The position numbers were made by a program, and so were the translations under genes. The notes beneath the pieces were generated by a model. That model was given only the letters and a program-made list of their open reading frames with translations, was not told where the DNA came from and did no database searches. Shown in pieces: positions 18,501 to 26,152 of a DNA stretch of 35,177 nucleotides (position 1 is the first letter of the stretch; every line of letters starts with the position of its first letter). The stretch is from Candidatus Binatia bacterium. Lineage in GTDB: Bacteria > Desulfobacterota > Binatia > UBA9968 > JAJDTQ01. The stretch covers positions 1 through 35,177 of the forward strand of contig JAJEAI010000133.1 of the NCBI GenBank assembly GCA_022824205.1, written 5' to 3'.

Positions 18501-18750
18501 TCAGGTCCACAAGCTCATGCATCTCTGGCGCGCCGGTGATCAGGTCAAGGTAGACGACTATCTCGAAACCCGCGGCCTTCAGCGCAACGGGCTGTTCAAC
18601 CAGATTCTCCAGGCTCTCATCGAGTTGGCAGAGGCGGGTTCTGAAGAGCGGGCCATTCTTGAAGCCTTGAGCAACCATGTGGCCGCTCGTAGCGGCGTCC
18701 AGGACCCGCGCCAACGGCGGCTCCAGCTCGGCGAAACAGGCCGTGGCTGA
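15538..18750 (+). CDS. DUF1156-containing DNA methylase (Hma-like)
   Basis: This protein has 1070 residues from the TTG at 15538, which overlaps the AbiJ stop and follows GGGAGAG; an ATG at 15484 inside AbiJ is an alternative. The N-terminus (FPLKQVSLDSVHEKNVRHGH, then LHIWPARRPLAASRA) is the DUF1156 domain. Motif I VLDPFAGGGAIPLEAMRLG lies near 127-145 and motif IV TDPPYYDAIPYSDLMDFFHV near 630-650, the gamma-like order of an adenine-N6 or cytosine-N4 methylase; DPPY favours adenine. Between them CKRCRATLP...LCKKD and CPCCPT suggest a zinc-binding insert near 325-410. Such enzymes mark self DNA for the companion helicase and ATPase. The protein is long for a plain methylase, and its extra C-terminal region may serve recognition. 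Confidence 0.85.
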   Translation: MSDRRLIEVAFPLKQVSLDSVHEKNVRHGHISTLHIWPARRPLAASRAALIATLLPDPGGADKRGVILERMAGRVTEKIERKRLNGGMVETVKEETVGGILHWGRENGPDLAWFREEIRRAYGGRAPKVLDPFAGGGAIPLEAMRLGCDVTGMDINPVAWFILKCTLEYPQKLAGQTRPLPDFALKDRDFMEAFLKAKGFKGAGLRTLLERLGHGDGGEIQLDALPRDDPTMEADLAWHVRAWGRWVLGRARKELASYYPTYAEFEPLVLGDEFETRPMQLLETDEEEKPQLAPLNAEFDAAYVKDPRNPRWIAKPTVAYLWARTVTCKRCRATLPLLKTLWLCKKDRKRVLLTMEPTADRTGVVFGVRGGVPQSGGNAAQRREHDKRIGAGTMSRTGATCPCCPTIMTMEDIRFEGRAGRLAAVMTAVVVDGQKGKEYRLPTDHERAVAQVTEDRLQALYTDVPFGLPEEQTPKAGSGASRAFSVDGYGLDTWRKLFTNRQLFTLGQFVLVLRTLLHELDGWPESWREAVVANLVLVNDRLADYSSTVCSWHNGREVIRNTFGRFALPIVWDFTEVNPLSETSGNFLGALDWVSKTSEHLLKSVDSARNGGVLCGSAITGVRDCFDVILTDPPYYDAIPYSDLMDFFHVWLRRSVTGMSAEVDAVFSEALGPKWAHEEDDGELIDDASRFGSDKQLSKRNYEDGMARSFHACHRTLQPDGRLVVVFANKQPDAWETLVAAVIRAGFVVDGSWPIQTEMGNRTRAMASAALSSSIWLVCRKRLASRPGWDNLVLGEMRENITRQLRDFWDAGIRGPDFVWAATGPALEAFSKHPVVKKANNPDQLMTVSEFLREVRRMVVDFVVGRVLIRDGISGQPNEEETAIGLDDVTTYYLLHRHDFGMVEAPVGGCILYALSCNLSDSVLVQNYDLLVQSGKGTSVDEEDEAGAMEDVADSGGGAKVKLKAWNRRTGRNLGIDVSGGRPVPLIDQVHKLMHLWRAGDQVKVDDYLETRGLQRNGLFNQILQALIELAEAGSEERAILEALSNHVAARSGVQDPRQRRLQLGETGRG

Positions 18751-18798
18751 AGGTGAGTGCGATGGCGTGTTCCTTGGTCTACGGTACAGTGGCGACAC

Positions 18799-19107
18799 AT
18801 GCTGGATAGGATACAAGCTCAGGCCCGTAGCGGGGACCTGCTTGTCACCCAGCATGCCCAACAGGAAATGACCGAGGAGAAATTCTCGCTTGGTGACGTG
18901 GCGGAGGCAATCTCTCAAGGACTTGTTCTGGAGGATTATCCCCAGCACCGTAGAGGGGCATGTTGCCTGATCTATGGCCGTACTCGGGCCGGGCGGTCCG
19001 TTCATGTCGTTTGCACATCAGCCCGGCCAACCCTTATCATCATTACGGTATACGAACCCAAGTTACCTAAATGGATTACTCCCACGCAAAGGAGGCCATC
19101 GACATGA
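18799..19107 (+). CDS. DUF4258 protein, probable type II toxin
   Basis: This 102-residue protein matches the DUF4258 family: TQHAQQEMTEEKFSLGDVAE near the N-terminus, EDYPQHRRGACCLIYGRT, GRSVHVVCTS, and the closing LIIITVYEPKLPKW. DUF4258 proteins are small RelE/BrnT-like folds often paired with YgiT zinc-finger proteins in toxin-antitoxin operons, and the toxin is thought to cleave RNA. The start is the ATG at 18799; an in-frame start at 18757 adds 14 unlikely residues. The zinc-finger gene overlaps by four bases (ATGA). The 48 bases upstream may hold a weak promoter (TACAGT at 18785-18790), so the pair could be expressed apart from the methylase. Confidence 0.8.
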   Translation: MLDRIQAQARSGDLLVTQHAQQEMTEEKFSLGDVAEAISQGLVLEDYPQHRRGACCLIYGRTRAGRSVHVVCTSARPTLIIITVYEPKLPKWITPTQRRPST

Positions 19108-19328
19108 AATGCAGCATTGATGGATGTCCGGGAGAGTATGAAGCGGGGAGAGTCATGCACACCGTACGGCATCGTGGCCAAGTGATCGTCATCGACCACG
19201 TGCCGGCGGAGATTTGTTCGGTGTGCGGCGATGTGCTTCTCAGGCCGGAAACGGTTCGCAGGATCGAGGCCCTGCTTGAGGAACAGAATCAACCAGCTAG
19301 CACGGTGCCCCTTTACGAGTTCGCGTGA
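19104..19328 (+). CDS. YgiT-type zinc-finger antitoxin (MqsA N-terminal-like)
   Basis: This 74-residue protein begins MKCSIDGCPG and contains EICSVCGD, giving a C-x4-C...C-x2-C zinc site, as in YgiT/MqsA N-terminal domains. The rest (VIVIDHVPAEICSVCGDVLL) matches the family's beta-rich core. It lacks the C-terminal HTH of full MqsA, so it may bind the toxin without repressing the operon itself. I chose the ATG at 19104 because AAAGGAGG lies eight bases upstream and the start overlaps the toxin stop; the 19071 start would overlap the toxin by 37 bases. Confidence 0.82.
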   Translation: MKCSIDGCPGEYEAGRVMHTVRHRGQVIVIDHVPAEICSVCGDVLLRPETVRRIEALLEEQNQPASTVPLYEFA

Positions 19329-19401
19329 CGGAACACTACCGTGCAGACATCGACGATTCCCCTCCCTGTACCCTCAATATAGTTCACTCAACGAGGACAA
19401 T

Positions 19402-22400
19402 ATGACAGCTAAACCTGCCCGGATACCCTGGCACGAGGTCGTGCGGTTGCGCGACGACCTGAGGACCGGGGAACTCTCGTTGGCGGTATTCGCCGCCGAC
19501 CTGCATGACGTGGTCATGCAGAAGGGCCGGCGGCCCGTGTACGAAGATCCGGCGCGGTTCTTCGCGCTTACCTACCCGACCTTCAATCTCCGCGAACTGG
19601 TCAGGGACGTGTGCGTCCGTTTGGCGGGAAAAAGCGACAAGGCGTACCGCAAGCTCTCCGTCAACTACGGCGGCGGCAAGACCCATACGCTCATTACGCT
19701 CAGACACCTGGTGCACGACCCCGATGGGCTGCCTGACCTGCCGGCGGTCACGCAATTCAGGGCGGATATTGGTTCCGAGATACCGAAGGCTCGGATTGCG
19801 GCCTTGTGCTTTGACAAGATCGACCTGGAGAAGGGCGTCGAGACGCTGGGACCCGACGGGACCATTCGGATGCTCAAGCATCCATGGAGCATTCTCGCCT
19901 ATGAACTGGCGGGCGCGGACGGACTCAGGCTCATCCACGCCGATGGCAAGGACGAGGAGCGCGAGACGCCGCCTGCCGAACCGCTCGTCGCGGACCTGTT
20001 GTCGAAGCCTCAGGCAGAGCGCCTGTCGACGTTGGTGTTGCTGGACGAGGTGTTGATGTACATGCGCGCCCAGATCGAAACGGACCCCGACTGGCGCGGA
20101 CGTTTGAGAAACTTCTTTCAATACCTGACGCAGGCGGTGGTGAAGGTGGACCGATGCGCCCTCGTGGCGTCTCTTCTGGCGTCGGATCCGAAAAAACACG
20201 ACGAGCTTGGGAGCGAGCTGCTTCAGGAGGTGTCGGACGTCTTCGGCCGCCAGATGGAAGAGGACGCGAGTCCCGTAAGCAAGGAGGATGTGTCCGAGGT
20301 CCTGCGGCGCCGTTTCTTTACGCCCGAATCGATTCGCGATGCGGAAGTCTTCCGTCCCCATGTGACTTCGGTAGTGAGCAGCATCGCGGGACTGGACGAG
20401 CAGACCCGGAAGGAGAGGGAGGCAGCGGAGAAGCGCTACCTGGAGAGCTACCCATTTCATCCGGAACTCACGGAGACCTTCTATACCCGTTGGACCCAGG
20501 TTGACGGTTTCCAGCGCACGCGGGGAATCCTCAGGACGTTTGCCATCGCACTTCGCGATGCGGAGGCGTGGGACACGAGCCCGCTGGTCGGGCCAAACGT
20601 CCTGCTGGCCGAGCCGGAAAAGAATGGCCTGGCGGAAGCGGCCGGCGAGTTGGCTTCCTTCGCCAGCGTGGATGACGGCGCCGACAGGCAGCAGTGGCGG
20701 CCGATCATCGAGGGTGAGCTTGCCAAGGCGCGGATGATTCAGTCCGAGGCCGCCGGCCTGCGCCACCGGGAGATTGAGCAGGCGGTCATGTCGGTATTCC
20801 TCAGCTCGCAGCCCATCGGTCACAAGGCCCGGACCCGAGAGCTGATGGTTCTGCTCGGGACAGCCGATCCGGACAAGATCGAACTGGAGAAGGCCCTGCG
20901 CCGCTGGACGGAACTGTCCTGGTTCCTGGACGAGACCGACGTGGCCACGGGAGAAAGGGACGCGGGGGGCATTCCGCAATTGCCCAAGGATTGGAGGCTC
21001 GGCAATCGCCCGAATCTGCGCCAGATGCACCACGACGCGTGCACCACCCGAGTTCCGCCCGCCCTCGTGGAAACACAGCTCATCGACGCCATCGAAAAAC
21101 GAAAGACGCTCACGACGGGAGCCGCCGCGGCCGGGGCGAAGGTGCACAACCTGCCGGAGCGGCCGCGCGACATCGCGGATGACGGCGACTTCCACTACGG
21201 CATCCTCGGCCCAAAGGCAGCGTCGGAGTCGGGCAAGCCAAGCGCGGAGGCCAGGCGTTTCATCGATGAGACCACCGCGGCCGACCGTCCGCGGGTCTAT
21301 CGTAACGCTGTCGTCCTCGCGGTCCCCTCGCGGGACGGCCTCGATGCGGCGCGTACACGGATTCGGGAGTACCTTGGTTGGGTCGAAGTCCGCGAGCAGC
21401 TCAAGGATCAGCCCATCGATGCCATTCGTGAACAAATGCTCGCCGGCGAGACGGAGTCGGCAAGAAGGCGCATCCCCGACGCCATCTCGCAGGCCTACTC
21501 CATCGTGGTGACGGTGAACGAAGGGAACGAGATCCAGGCGTTCAAGGTGGTTGTCACGGGCGATCCGCTGTTCACCACCGTCAAGGCCGACAGGCGATCC
21601 CGCATCCAGGAAACGGCCATCAGTTCGGAAGCCATGTTGCCAGGGGGGCCCTACGACCTGTGGCGGGACGGGGAAGAGTCCCGCCGCGTCAAGGATCTCG
21701 TGGGCGCCTTCGCCCAGTTCCCGAAGCTGCCCAAGATGCTGAGGACGAAGGAGATCCTCGACACCGTGGCCCAGGGAGTCCGGGATGGCATCTGGGTGGC
21801 TCGTGTTTTGCGTCCTGACAGAACCGCCAGGACCTTCTGGCGCACGGACATCGACGAGCCTGCGCTGAAGGATTCGGGCCTGGAGGTCTTCTTGTCCGAC
21901 GCTGCAACGCTGAGCGAACTCACCGCCGATCTGCTGGAGCCGGAGAAGCTTCCCGGACTGTGGAACGGTGGAGAGATCAGCGTCCAGGACGTGTATGACT
22001 ACTTTGCCGGCGGCCACACCGTGACCGTGCCGAGAGAGGGTTATGAAGAGACCGTCACCATCCCCCGTTGCGAACCGCAGCGCATCGAGAGCGCGATTTC
22101 TCAGGCCGTGGAGCAGGGCCTGGTGTGGTTGACCAACGGGCCGGCATCGATTCTGAAGGAGAGCGTGCCCTCCGGCGTGCTCAACGCTTCCGCGAAATTG
22201 CGGCCGCCCCCTGAACGGTTTGCCGTCGACGAGTTGACGGAATCGTCAATTCCTGACGCCTGGAAGGACGGCGAAGGCAACGCTCTGGCCATTGCCACCG
22301 CCCTCTCGGCGAAACGCGGGGCGACCCTGCCTTGGTCCACGGTGCAGACGGCGATCGAGGATGCCATCCGGGCGAGATGGATTGAACTCAAGGATGGTGA

Positions 22401-22704
22401 CGCCACGTGGCCCTGTGACTTGGCCGGTGCCAAGCACGTGGTTCTTCGGGTCCCGTCCGGCAAGACCGACCCGCCCAAGCCTCCGAAACCATCCGGGCTG
22501 CTTGTTGCCGAAGCCGTCCTGGAGGCCAACGGGATTCAGGATCTGGCGGATCAAGTCCCCGAGCTTGCCAAGGCGGCGGTAGGCAACAACCTCCAGTTCA
22601 ACGTCCGGGTCGAGCTGGGCGGGGAAACCACTCCCGGTCCTGAGGCAGTGGAAAAAATCAATGAACTGCTCGCCGAGGTGTCGGACAAACTGAAACTGGG
22701 CTGA
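19402..22704 (+). CDS. DUF499 ATPase (Hma-like)
   Basis: This 1100-residue protein is of the DUF499 family, large P-loop ATPases found with DUF1156 methylases. Walker A is VNYGGGKTHTLITL near residues 91-104 and Walker B LSTLVLLDEVLMYM near 207-220. The region around 110-200 (AALCFDKIDLEKGVETLGPD) and YPFHPELTETFYTRWTQVDGF followed by QRTRGILRT near 352-380 are also typical. The C-terminal half is less recognisable and may bind DNA or partners. It probably powers the restriction arm with the SNF2 helicase. The start is the ATG at 19402 with GAGG five bases upstream; the open frame upstream (from 19231) overlaps YgiT and reads as noise. It ends the island, 64 bases from the oppositely oriented permease. 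Confidence 0.85.
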   Translation: MTAKPARIPWHEVVRLRDDLRTGELSLAVFAADLHDVVMQKGRRPVYEDPARFFALTYPTFNLRELVRDVCVRLAGKSDKAYRKLSVNYGGGKTHTLITLRHLVHDPDGLPDLPAVTQFRADIGSEIPKARIAALCFDKIDLEKGVETLGPDGTIRMLKHPWSILAYELAGADGLRLIHADGKDEERETPPAEPLVADLLSKPQAERLSTLVLLDEVLMYMRAQIETDPDWRGRLRNFFQYLTQAVVKVDRCALVASLLASDPKKHDELGSELLQEVSDVFGRQMEEDASPVSKEDVSEVLRRRFFTPESIRDAEVFRPHVTSVVSSIAGLDEQTRKEREAAEKRYLESYPFHPELTETFYTRWTQVDGFQRTRGILRTFAIALRDAEAWDTSPLVGPNVLLAEPEKNGLAEAAGELASFASVDDGADRQQWRPIIEGELAKARMIQSEAAGLRHREIEQAVMSVFLSSQPIGHKARTRELMVLLGTADPDKIELEKALRRWTELSWFLDETDVATGERDAGGIPQLPKDWRLGNRPNLRQMHHDACTTRVPPALVETQLIDAIEKRKTLTTGAAAAGAKVHNLPERPRDIADDGDFHYGILGPKAASESGKPSAEARRFIDETTAADRPRVYRNAVVLAVPSRDGLDAARTRIREYLGWVEVREQLKDQPIDAIREQMLAGETESARRRIPDAISQAYSIVVTVNEGNEIQAFKVVVTGDPLFTTVKADRRSRIQETAISSEAMLPGGPYDLWRDGEESRRVKDLVGAFAQFPKLPKMLRTKEILDTVAQGVRDGIWVARVLRPDRTARTFWRTDIDEPALKDSGLEVFLSDAATLSELTADLLEPEKLPGLWNGGEISVQDVYDYFAGGHTVTVPREGYEETVTIPRCEPQRIESAISQAVEQGLVWLTNGPASILKESVPSGVLNASAKLRPPPERFAVDELTESSIPDAWKDGEGNALAIATALSAKRGATLPWSTVQTAIEDAIRARWIELKDGDATWPCDLAGAKHVVLRVPSGKTDPPKPPKPSGLLVAEAVLEANGIQDLADQVPELAKAAVGNNLQFNVRVELGGETTPGPEAVEKINELLAEVSDKLKLG

Positions 22705-22720
22705 TCGGCATTTCGTCAGA

Positions 22721-22746
22721 TTCGCACGCCCTCGGTGGTGCGCGAA
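22721..22746. terminator. Possible weak bidirectional terminator hairpin
   Basis: TTCGCAC at 22721-22727 can pair with GTGCGCGAA at 22738-22746, with two unpaired bases, between the converging ATPase and permease genes. A short T run follows the hairpin at 22754. The stem is imperfect and short, so this is only a candidate. Confidence 0.25.
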
Positions 22747-22768
22747 GGATGGCCTTTTGCAGGACCGC

Positions 22769-24448
22769 CTACCCCTCCCGCCGCGACACCAGCAGGTGCA
22801 GCCCCAGTGACAGGGCGAGCATGAGCACGCCGATGACGGCGCCGATGCCGAAGGAGCCTTCGTCGAAGGCGCGCTGGAAGAGCAGGGTGGAGAGCACCTC
22901 GTTGCCGTAGGTGAACAGGATGATGGCGCCGGCGAACTCCCGCAGATAGATCTGGAAGAGCAGGATCCACACCGAGAAGAGGCCGCTCCGCAGGAACGGG
23001 ATGACGATGCGTACGATGGTGCCGAGGGCGCTGGCGCCGGAGGTCCAGGACGCTTCCTCGAACTCCTTGTGGAACTGGAACAGGAAGGGGCTCAGGGTCC
23101 GGAGCGCGAACGGCAGGTAGTTGCCGATGAAGTAGAGCAGCAGGATCCACAGGGTGCCGTAGACCGGGGTCTTGATGTACGCCCACACGAAGCCCACGGC
23201 CAGGATGGTGCCCGGGAAGGCCAGCGGCAGCATGGCGGCGGCCTCGATGGGTCCCTTGAGCTTGACCCCGCTGCGCACCAGCAGGTAGCCGACGCCCAGG
23301 GCGATCACGACCGTGGCGGTGGCGCCGGTGAAGCACAGGATCAGGGTGTTGGTCATCGCGCGCCAGAACACCGTGTCCTCGAGGGCGGATTCCCAGTGCC
23401 GGAGGGTGAGCTGGGTCAGCAGGTCGAGGCTCGGGGAGGCCACGAACTGCGAGAAGGACAGCAGTATGATGACCAGCGCGGGCAACAGGATGACCACGGC
23501 GAAGTAGAGCGTGCAGCACACCAGGGCGACGTAGCGCCACCCGCCCAGGCGGTGGACGTTCTCGGGCCGGGCCTTGCCGGTGACCGTGACGAAGCTCTCC
23601 GCGCGCCGCACCAGGTGGCGGTAGAGGAACAGCGACACCAGGCTCAGGGGGATCACCATCATGGCCAGCGCCGCGGCCGTGTTGTAGTAGATCAGCGACT
23701 GGTAGTCGGAGGCGATGAGGTTGAAGATGGCCGAGGTGAAGACGAAGATGCCGCCGGGCGCGCCGATGATGATGGGCACCTCCAGCGTGATGAGGCCGAT
23801 GACGAAGACCAGCAGGAACGAGGACAGGATCAGCGGCCGCAGCACCGGCAGGGTCACGCGGCGGAGCGTCCCCATGACCGTGTTGCCGCAGGCGATGGAC
23901 TGCTCTTCCAGGGACGGGTCCATGAGCCGGAACGCGTTCAGGGCGATGAGGAACACGATGGGCGACTCGTAGAGCACCATGATGAAGATCATTCCGGGGA
24001 ACGAGTAGATGTTGAACAGGTTGGTGCCGAAGGTCTCGCGGAAGAGCACGTTGATCACGCCGATGCGCGGGCTCAGGAGCAGGATCCAGGCCAGCGCCGC
24101 GATGATCACCGGGAAGGCCCGGGGCACGATGCCGAGCTTGGCGAACACCCGGCCGTAGGGCATGTCGGTGCGCTCCACCAGGAACGCCATGGTGACGCCC
24201 AGCAGGACGGAGATGGCGGCCGTCATGAAGGCGAACACCAGCGAGTTGAAGACCAGCGTGGGGATGTTCGCCGGGATGTTGATGTTGAGGGCGCGGATCC
24301 AGTTGGCCAGGGTGACGTGCCCCGGGGCCACCGGCGAGGCGGACCAGAAGCTGCCGAAGACCAGCGCCAGCACGGGGACGAGGATGACGACGCCGATGAC
24401 CACCATCAGGATGGCGTACACGGCCCGCATGGCGTTCTCGGTGTGCAT
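22769..24448 (-). CDS. ABC transporter permease, fused two-half FbpB-like
   Basis: This 559-residue inner-membrane protein contains two tandem binding-protein-dependent permease halves, as in ferric-iron FbpB or putative iron(III)/spermidine permeases. Each half carries an EAA-type loop for docking the ATPase: EEQSIACGNTVMGTLRRVTL near residues 180-200, and EEASWTSGASALGTIVRIVI near 457-476. About twelve hydrophobic segments are visible. The start is the ATG at 24448, with CCGGAGG just upstream. No ATP-binding subunit or binding protein is present in this window: downstream, where one would be expected, the defence island begins, and upstream are two SDRs. The substrate (iron, thiamine or polyamine-like) cannot be decided from the permease alone. 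Confidence 0.85.
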   Translation of the reverse strand: MHTENAMRAVYAILMVVIGVVILVPVLALVFGSFWSASPVAPGHVTLANWIRALNINIPANIPTLVFNSLVFAFMTAAISVLLGVTMAFLVERTDMPYGRVFAKLGIVPRAFPVIIAALAWILLLSPRIGVINVLFRETFGTNLFNIYSFPGMIFIMVLYESPIVFLIALNAFRLMDPSLEEQSIACGNTVMGTLRRVTLPVLRPLILSSFLLVFVIGLITLEVPIIIGAPGGIFVFTSAIFNLIASDYQSLIYYNTAAALAMMVIPLSLVSLFLYRHLVRRAESFVTVTGKARPENVHRLGGWRYVALVCCTLYFAVVILLPALVIILLSFSQFVASPSLDLLTQLTLRHWESALEDTVFWRAMTNTLILCFTGATATVVIALGVGYLLVRSGVKLKGPIEAAAMLPLAFPGTILAVGFVWAYIKTPVYGTLWILLLYFIGNYLPFALRTLSPFLFQFHKEFEEASWTSGASALGTIVRIVIPFLRSGLFSVWILLFQIYLREFAGAIILFTYGNEVLSTLLFQRAFDEGSFGIGAVIGVLMLALSLGLHLLVSRREG

Positions 24449-24576
24449 GCCTCCGGTCTCCGTTGCTAGTGTGGTGTCCGGTTAGTTTGCACCATCATCC
24501 GTGGGTCCTGTTCCCCGTCGGCCCGTGAGCGGCGCAGTCCCGTGCGAGCTCCTGCCGTCAACCCGCGCGCCCACCG

Positions 24577-25305
24577 CTACGCGGTGCGCAAGAGGAATAG
24601 CTGGCCCGATATGTAACGCGCGGCGTCCGAAATCAGGTAGCGGATGAGTCCCGTGATCTCGTCCTTCTGGGTGAAGCCCCCGAGGAGCGGAGACGTGGCC
24701 TGCTTCCGCGTCCACTGTTCCTCGGACATGCCCGCCCGGGCCATGTCGGTCTCGGTGGCGCCGGGTCCGATGGCGTTGGCGGTGACGTTGTAGGGCGCCA
24801 GCTCCATGGCCAGGGTCTTGGTGAAGGTGATGACGCCGCCCTTGGACGCCGCGTAGTGGGAACCCATGGCCTGACCCGTGACCCCCCGGCCCGAGGCCAC
24901 GTTGATGATGCGGCCCGACTTGCGCTCGGCCATGTGGCGCCCCGCCGCCTGGGAACACAGGAACAGCCCGGTCAAGTTGACGCGGATGACGCGTTCCCAT
25001 TCCTCCGCCGGCATCTCCAGCACCGGACAGCGCTTGATCACCCCCGCGGCGTTGAGCTGCACGTCGATGTGGCCGTACCTGTCGATGGCCGCCGCGACCA
25101 TGCCGTCGACGCTCGTCTTGTCGCCCACGTCCACCTGCACGGCCAGGGCTTCACCGCCGGCCTTTCCGATGTCTGCCACGAGGGCCTGCGCCCCTTCGCC
25201 GTTGAAGTCCGCCACCACGACGTTGTGTCCGTCCTCCGCCAGCGCCCGGCAGATGGCCGACCCGATGCCTCCGGCGCCTCCGGTTACCACCACGACCTGT
25301 GACAT
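24577..25305 (-). CDS. Short-chain dehydrogenase/reductase (SDR) 1
   Basis: This 242-residue classical SDR has the cofactor loop TGGAGGIGSAI at residues 8-18, an Asp at the end of beta-2 (VVVADFNG) favouring NAD(H), LNAAGVI near 84 (the NAG-type motif), and the catalytic HYAASKGG near 150-157, with the serine position at VASGRG. It is the length of a single-domain FabG-like oxidoreductase. AGGAGGTGA lies directly before the start. It is clearly a paralogue of the SDR at 25424-26152: they share TQKDEITGL, RYLISDAARY/RYLVSDAARY and the FLLRT ending. Oxidation of a sugar or hydroxy-acid is plausible, but the substrate is unknown. Confidence 0.87.
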   Translation of the reverse strand: MSQVVVVTGGAGGIGSAICRALAEDGHNVVVADFNGEGAQALVADIGKAGGEALAVQVDVGDKTSVDGMVAAAIDRYGHIDVQLNAAGVIKRCPVLEMPAEEWERVIRVNLTGLFLCSQAAGRHMAERKSGRIINVASGRGVTGQAMGSHYAASKGGVITFTKTLAMELAPYNVTANAIGPGATETDMARAGMSEEQWTRKQATSPLLGGFTQKDEITGLIRYLISDAARYISGQLFLLRTA

Positions 25306-25324
25306 TTCACCTCCTGAAACGGCG

Positions 25325-25414
25325 TCCTTCGACTTCGTTTCGCTGACGCTCCGCTACGCCCGTCCTGAGCCCTTCGACAAGCTCCGGAGGCGGCAGCGAA
25401 GCGAAGTCGAAGGA
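25325..25414. repeat. REP-like inverted repeat between the two SDR genes
   Basis: Arm TCCTTCGACTTCGTTTCGCT (25325-25344) pairs with AGCGAAGCGAAGTCGAAGGA (25395-25414) with one mismatch. Inside lies a second imperfect palindrome, TCCTGAGC (25363) CCTTCGACAA GCTCCGGA (to 25388). It lies in the 118-base gap between co-directional genes and could lower read-through or protect the mRNA end. Confidence 0.7.
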
Positions 25415-25423
25415 TGCCGGTCG

Positions 25424-26152
25424 CTACGGCGTCCTCAGCAGAAACGTCTGCCCGGTGATGTACCGCGCAGCGTCGGACACCAGGTAGCGTACCAGACCCG
25501 TGATCTCGTCCTTCTGCGTCAATCCGCCGTGCAACGGGTCCAGGGCCAGGATGGCCTGCCACTGTTCCTCGGTGTACCCGGCTCGGGCCATGGGCGTTTC
25601 GGCGCGTCCGGGGCAGATGTTGTTGACCAGGATCTTGTCCGAAGCGACCTCCACGGCCATGGTCTTGGTGAAGGCGATGACGCCGGCCTTGGAGGCCGCG
25701 TAGTGTGCCGACTTCGGAGCACCGGCGATGCCGCGCCCGGACGCGACGTTGAGGATGCGCCCGCCCTGGCGCGTGCGCATGGCCGCGGCCGCGGCCTGGC
25801 TGCACAGGAACACGCCGCGCAGGTTCACCCGAATCACCCGGTCCCACTCCTCCTCGGTCATCTCCGCGATGGGGAAACGCCCCATGAGGCCGGCGAAGTT
25901 GATCTGCACGTCGAGCTGGCCGTAGGCGTCGATGGCGCCTTGCACCATGGCTTCGACGCTCTGCTTGTCGCCCACGTCCACACCCACCGCCATGGCCTCT
26001 CCGCCCCCGGACCTGAGCCGGGCAGCCAGGGCCTCCGCGTCATCTTTCCTGAAATCGGCGACCACCACCCGAAGCCCGTCTTCCGCCAGCGCGGCGCATA
26101 CCTCGGATCCCAAGCCTCCGGCCCCTCCGGTTACGATTACGACATCGGCCAT
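25424..26152 (-). CDS. Short-chain dehydrogenase/reductase (SDR) 2
   Basis: This 242-residue classical SDR has cofactor loop TGGAGGLGSEVC at residues 8-19, VVVADFRK ending beta-2, INFAGLMG in place of the usual NNAG, and HYAASKAG as the catalytic Tyr/Lys motif near 150. It is the same length as its neighbour and shares TQKDEITGLV, RYLVSDAARY and the terminal FLLRTP, so a tandem duplication is likely. AAGGAGGG lies about ten bases before the start. The pair probably oxidises related substrates and may be transcribed with the ABC permease that follows on the same strand. Confidence 0.87.
   Translation of the reverse strand: MADVVIVTGGAGGLGSEVCAALAEDGLRVVVADFRKDDAEALAARLRSGGGEAMAVGVDVGDKQSVEAMVQGAIDAYGQLDVQINFAGLMGRFPIAEMTEEEWDRVIRVNLRGVFLCSQAAAAAMRTRQGGRILNVASGRGIAGAPKSAHYAASKAGVIAFTKTMAVEVASDKILVNNICPGRAETPMARAGYTEEQWQAILALDPLHGGLTQKDEITGLVRYLVSDAARYITGQTFLLRTP

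Larger units (their letters stand above)
5148..22768 (+). other. Defence island (Hma-like frame with nested SPARSA, AAA/TOPRIM, zeta/AbiJ and TA modules)
   Basis: Eleven plus-strand genes run without interruption, nearly all from families known in phage or plasmid defence. Spacings are short: helicase to AAA 21 bases; AAA to TOPRIM an 8-base overlap; SIR2-APAZ to pAgo GTGA; pAgo to kinase 21 bases; kinase to AbiJ ATGA; AbiJ to methylase TTGA; DUF4258 to YgiT ATGA. No integrase, transposase or tRNA is visible at either edge, so the mode of entry is unknown. Four genes use non-ATG starts (TTG or GTG). The edges abut an antitoxin with no toxin and an ABC permease with no ATPase. Confidence 0.8.

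Noticed and set aside
19384-22017. 877-residue open frame on the minus strand opposite the DUF499 gene
   Set aside because: It is a shadow frame: no family features, and the plus-strand frame carries clear Walker motifs and codon bias. Similar long frames at 586-2184, 5846-7999, 23069-24469 and 26605-28059 were rejected for the same reason.
15538-22704. BREX assignment for the methylase and large ATPase
   Set aside because: No PglZ/BrxZ, BrxA/B or BrxL is present, and the ATPase is DUF499-type rather than BrxC.
24465-24490. CTAGTGTGGTGTCCGGTTAG upstream of the permease, resembling the MITE end
   Set aside because: Only about the first ten bases resemble it, and no matching inverted arm is present nearby.
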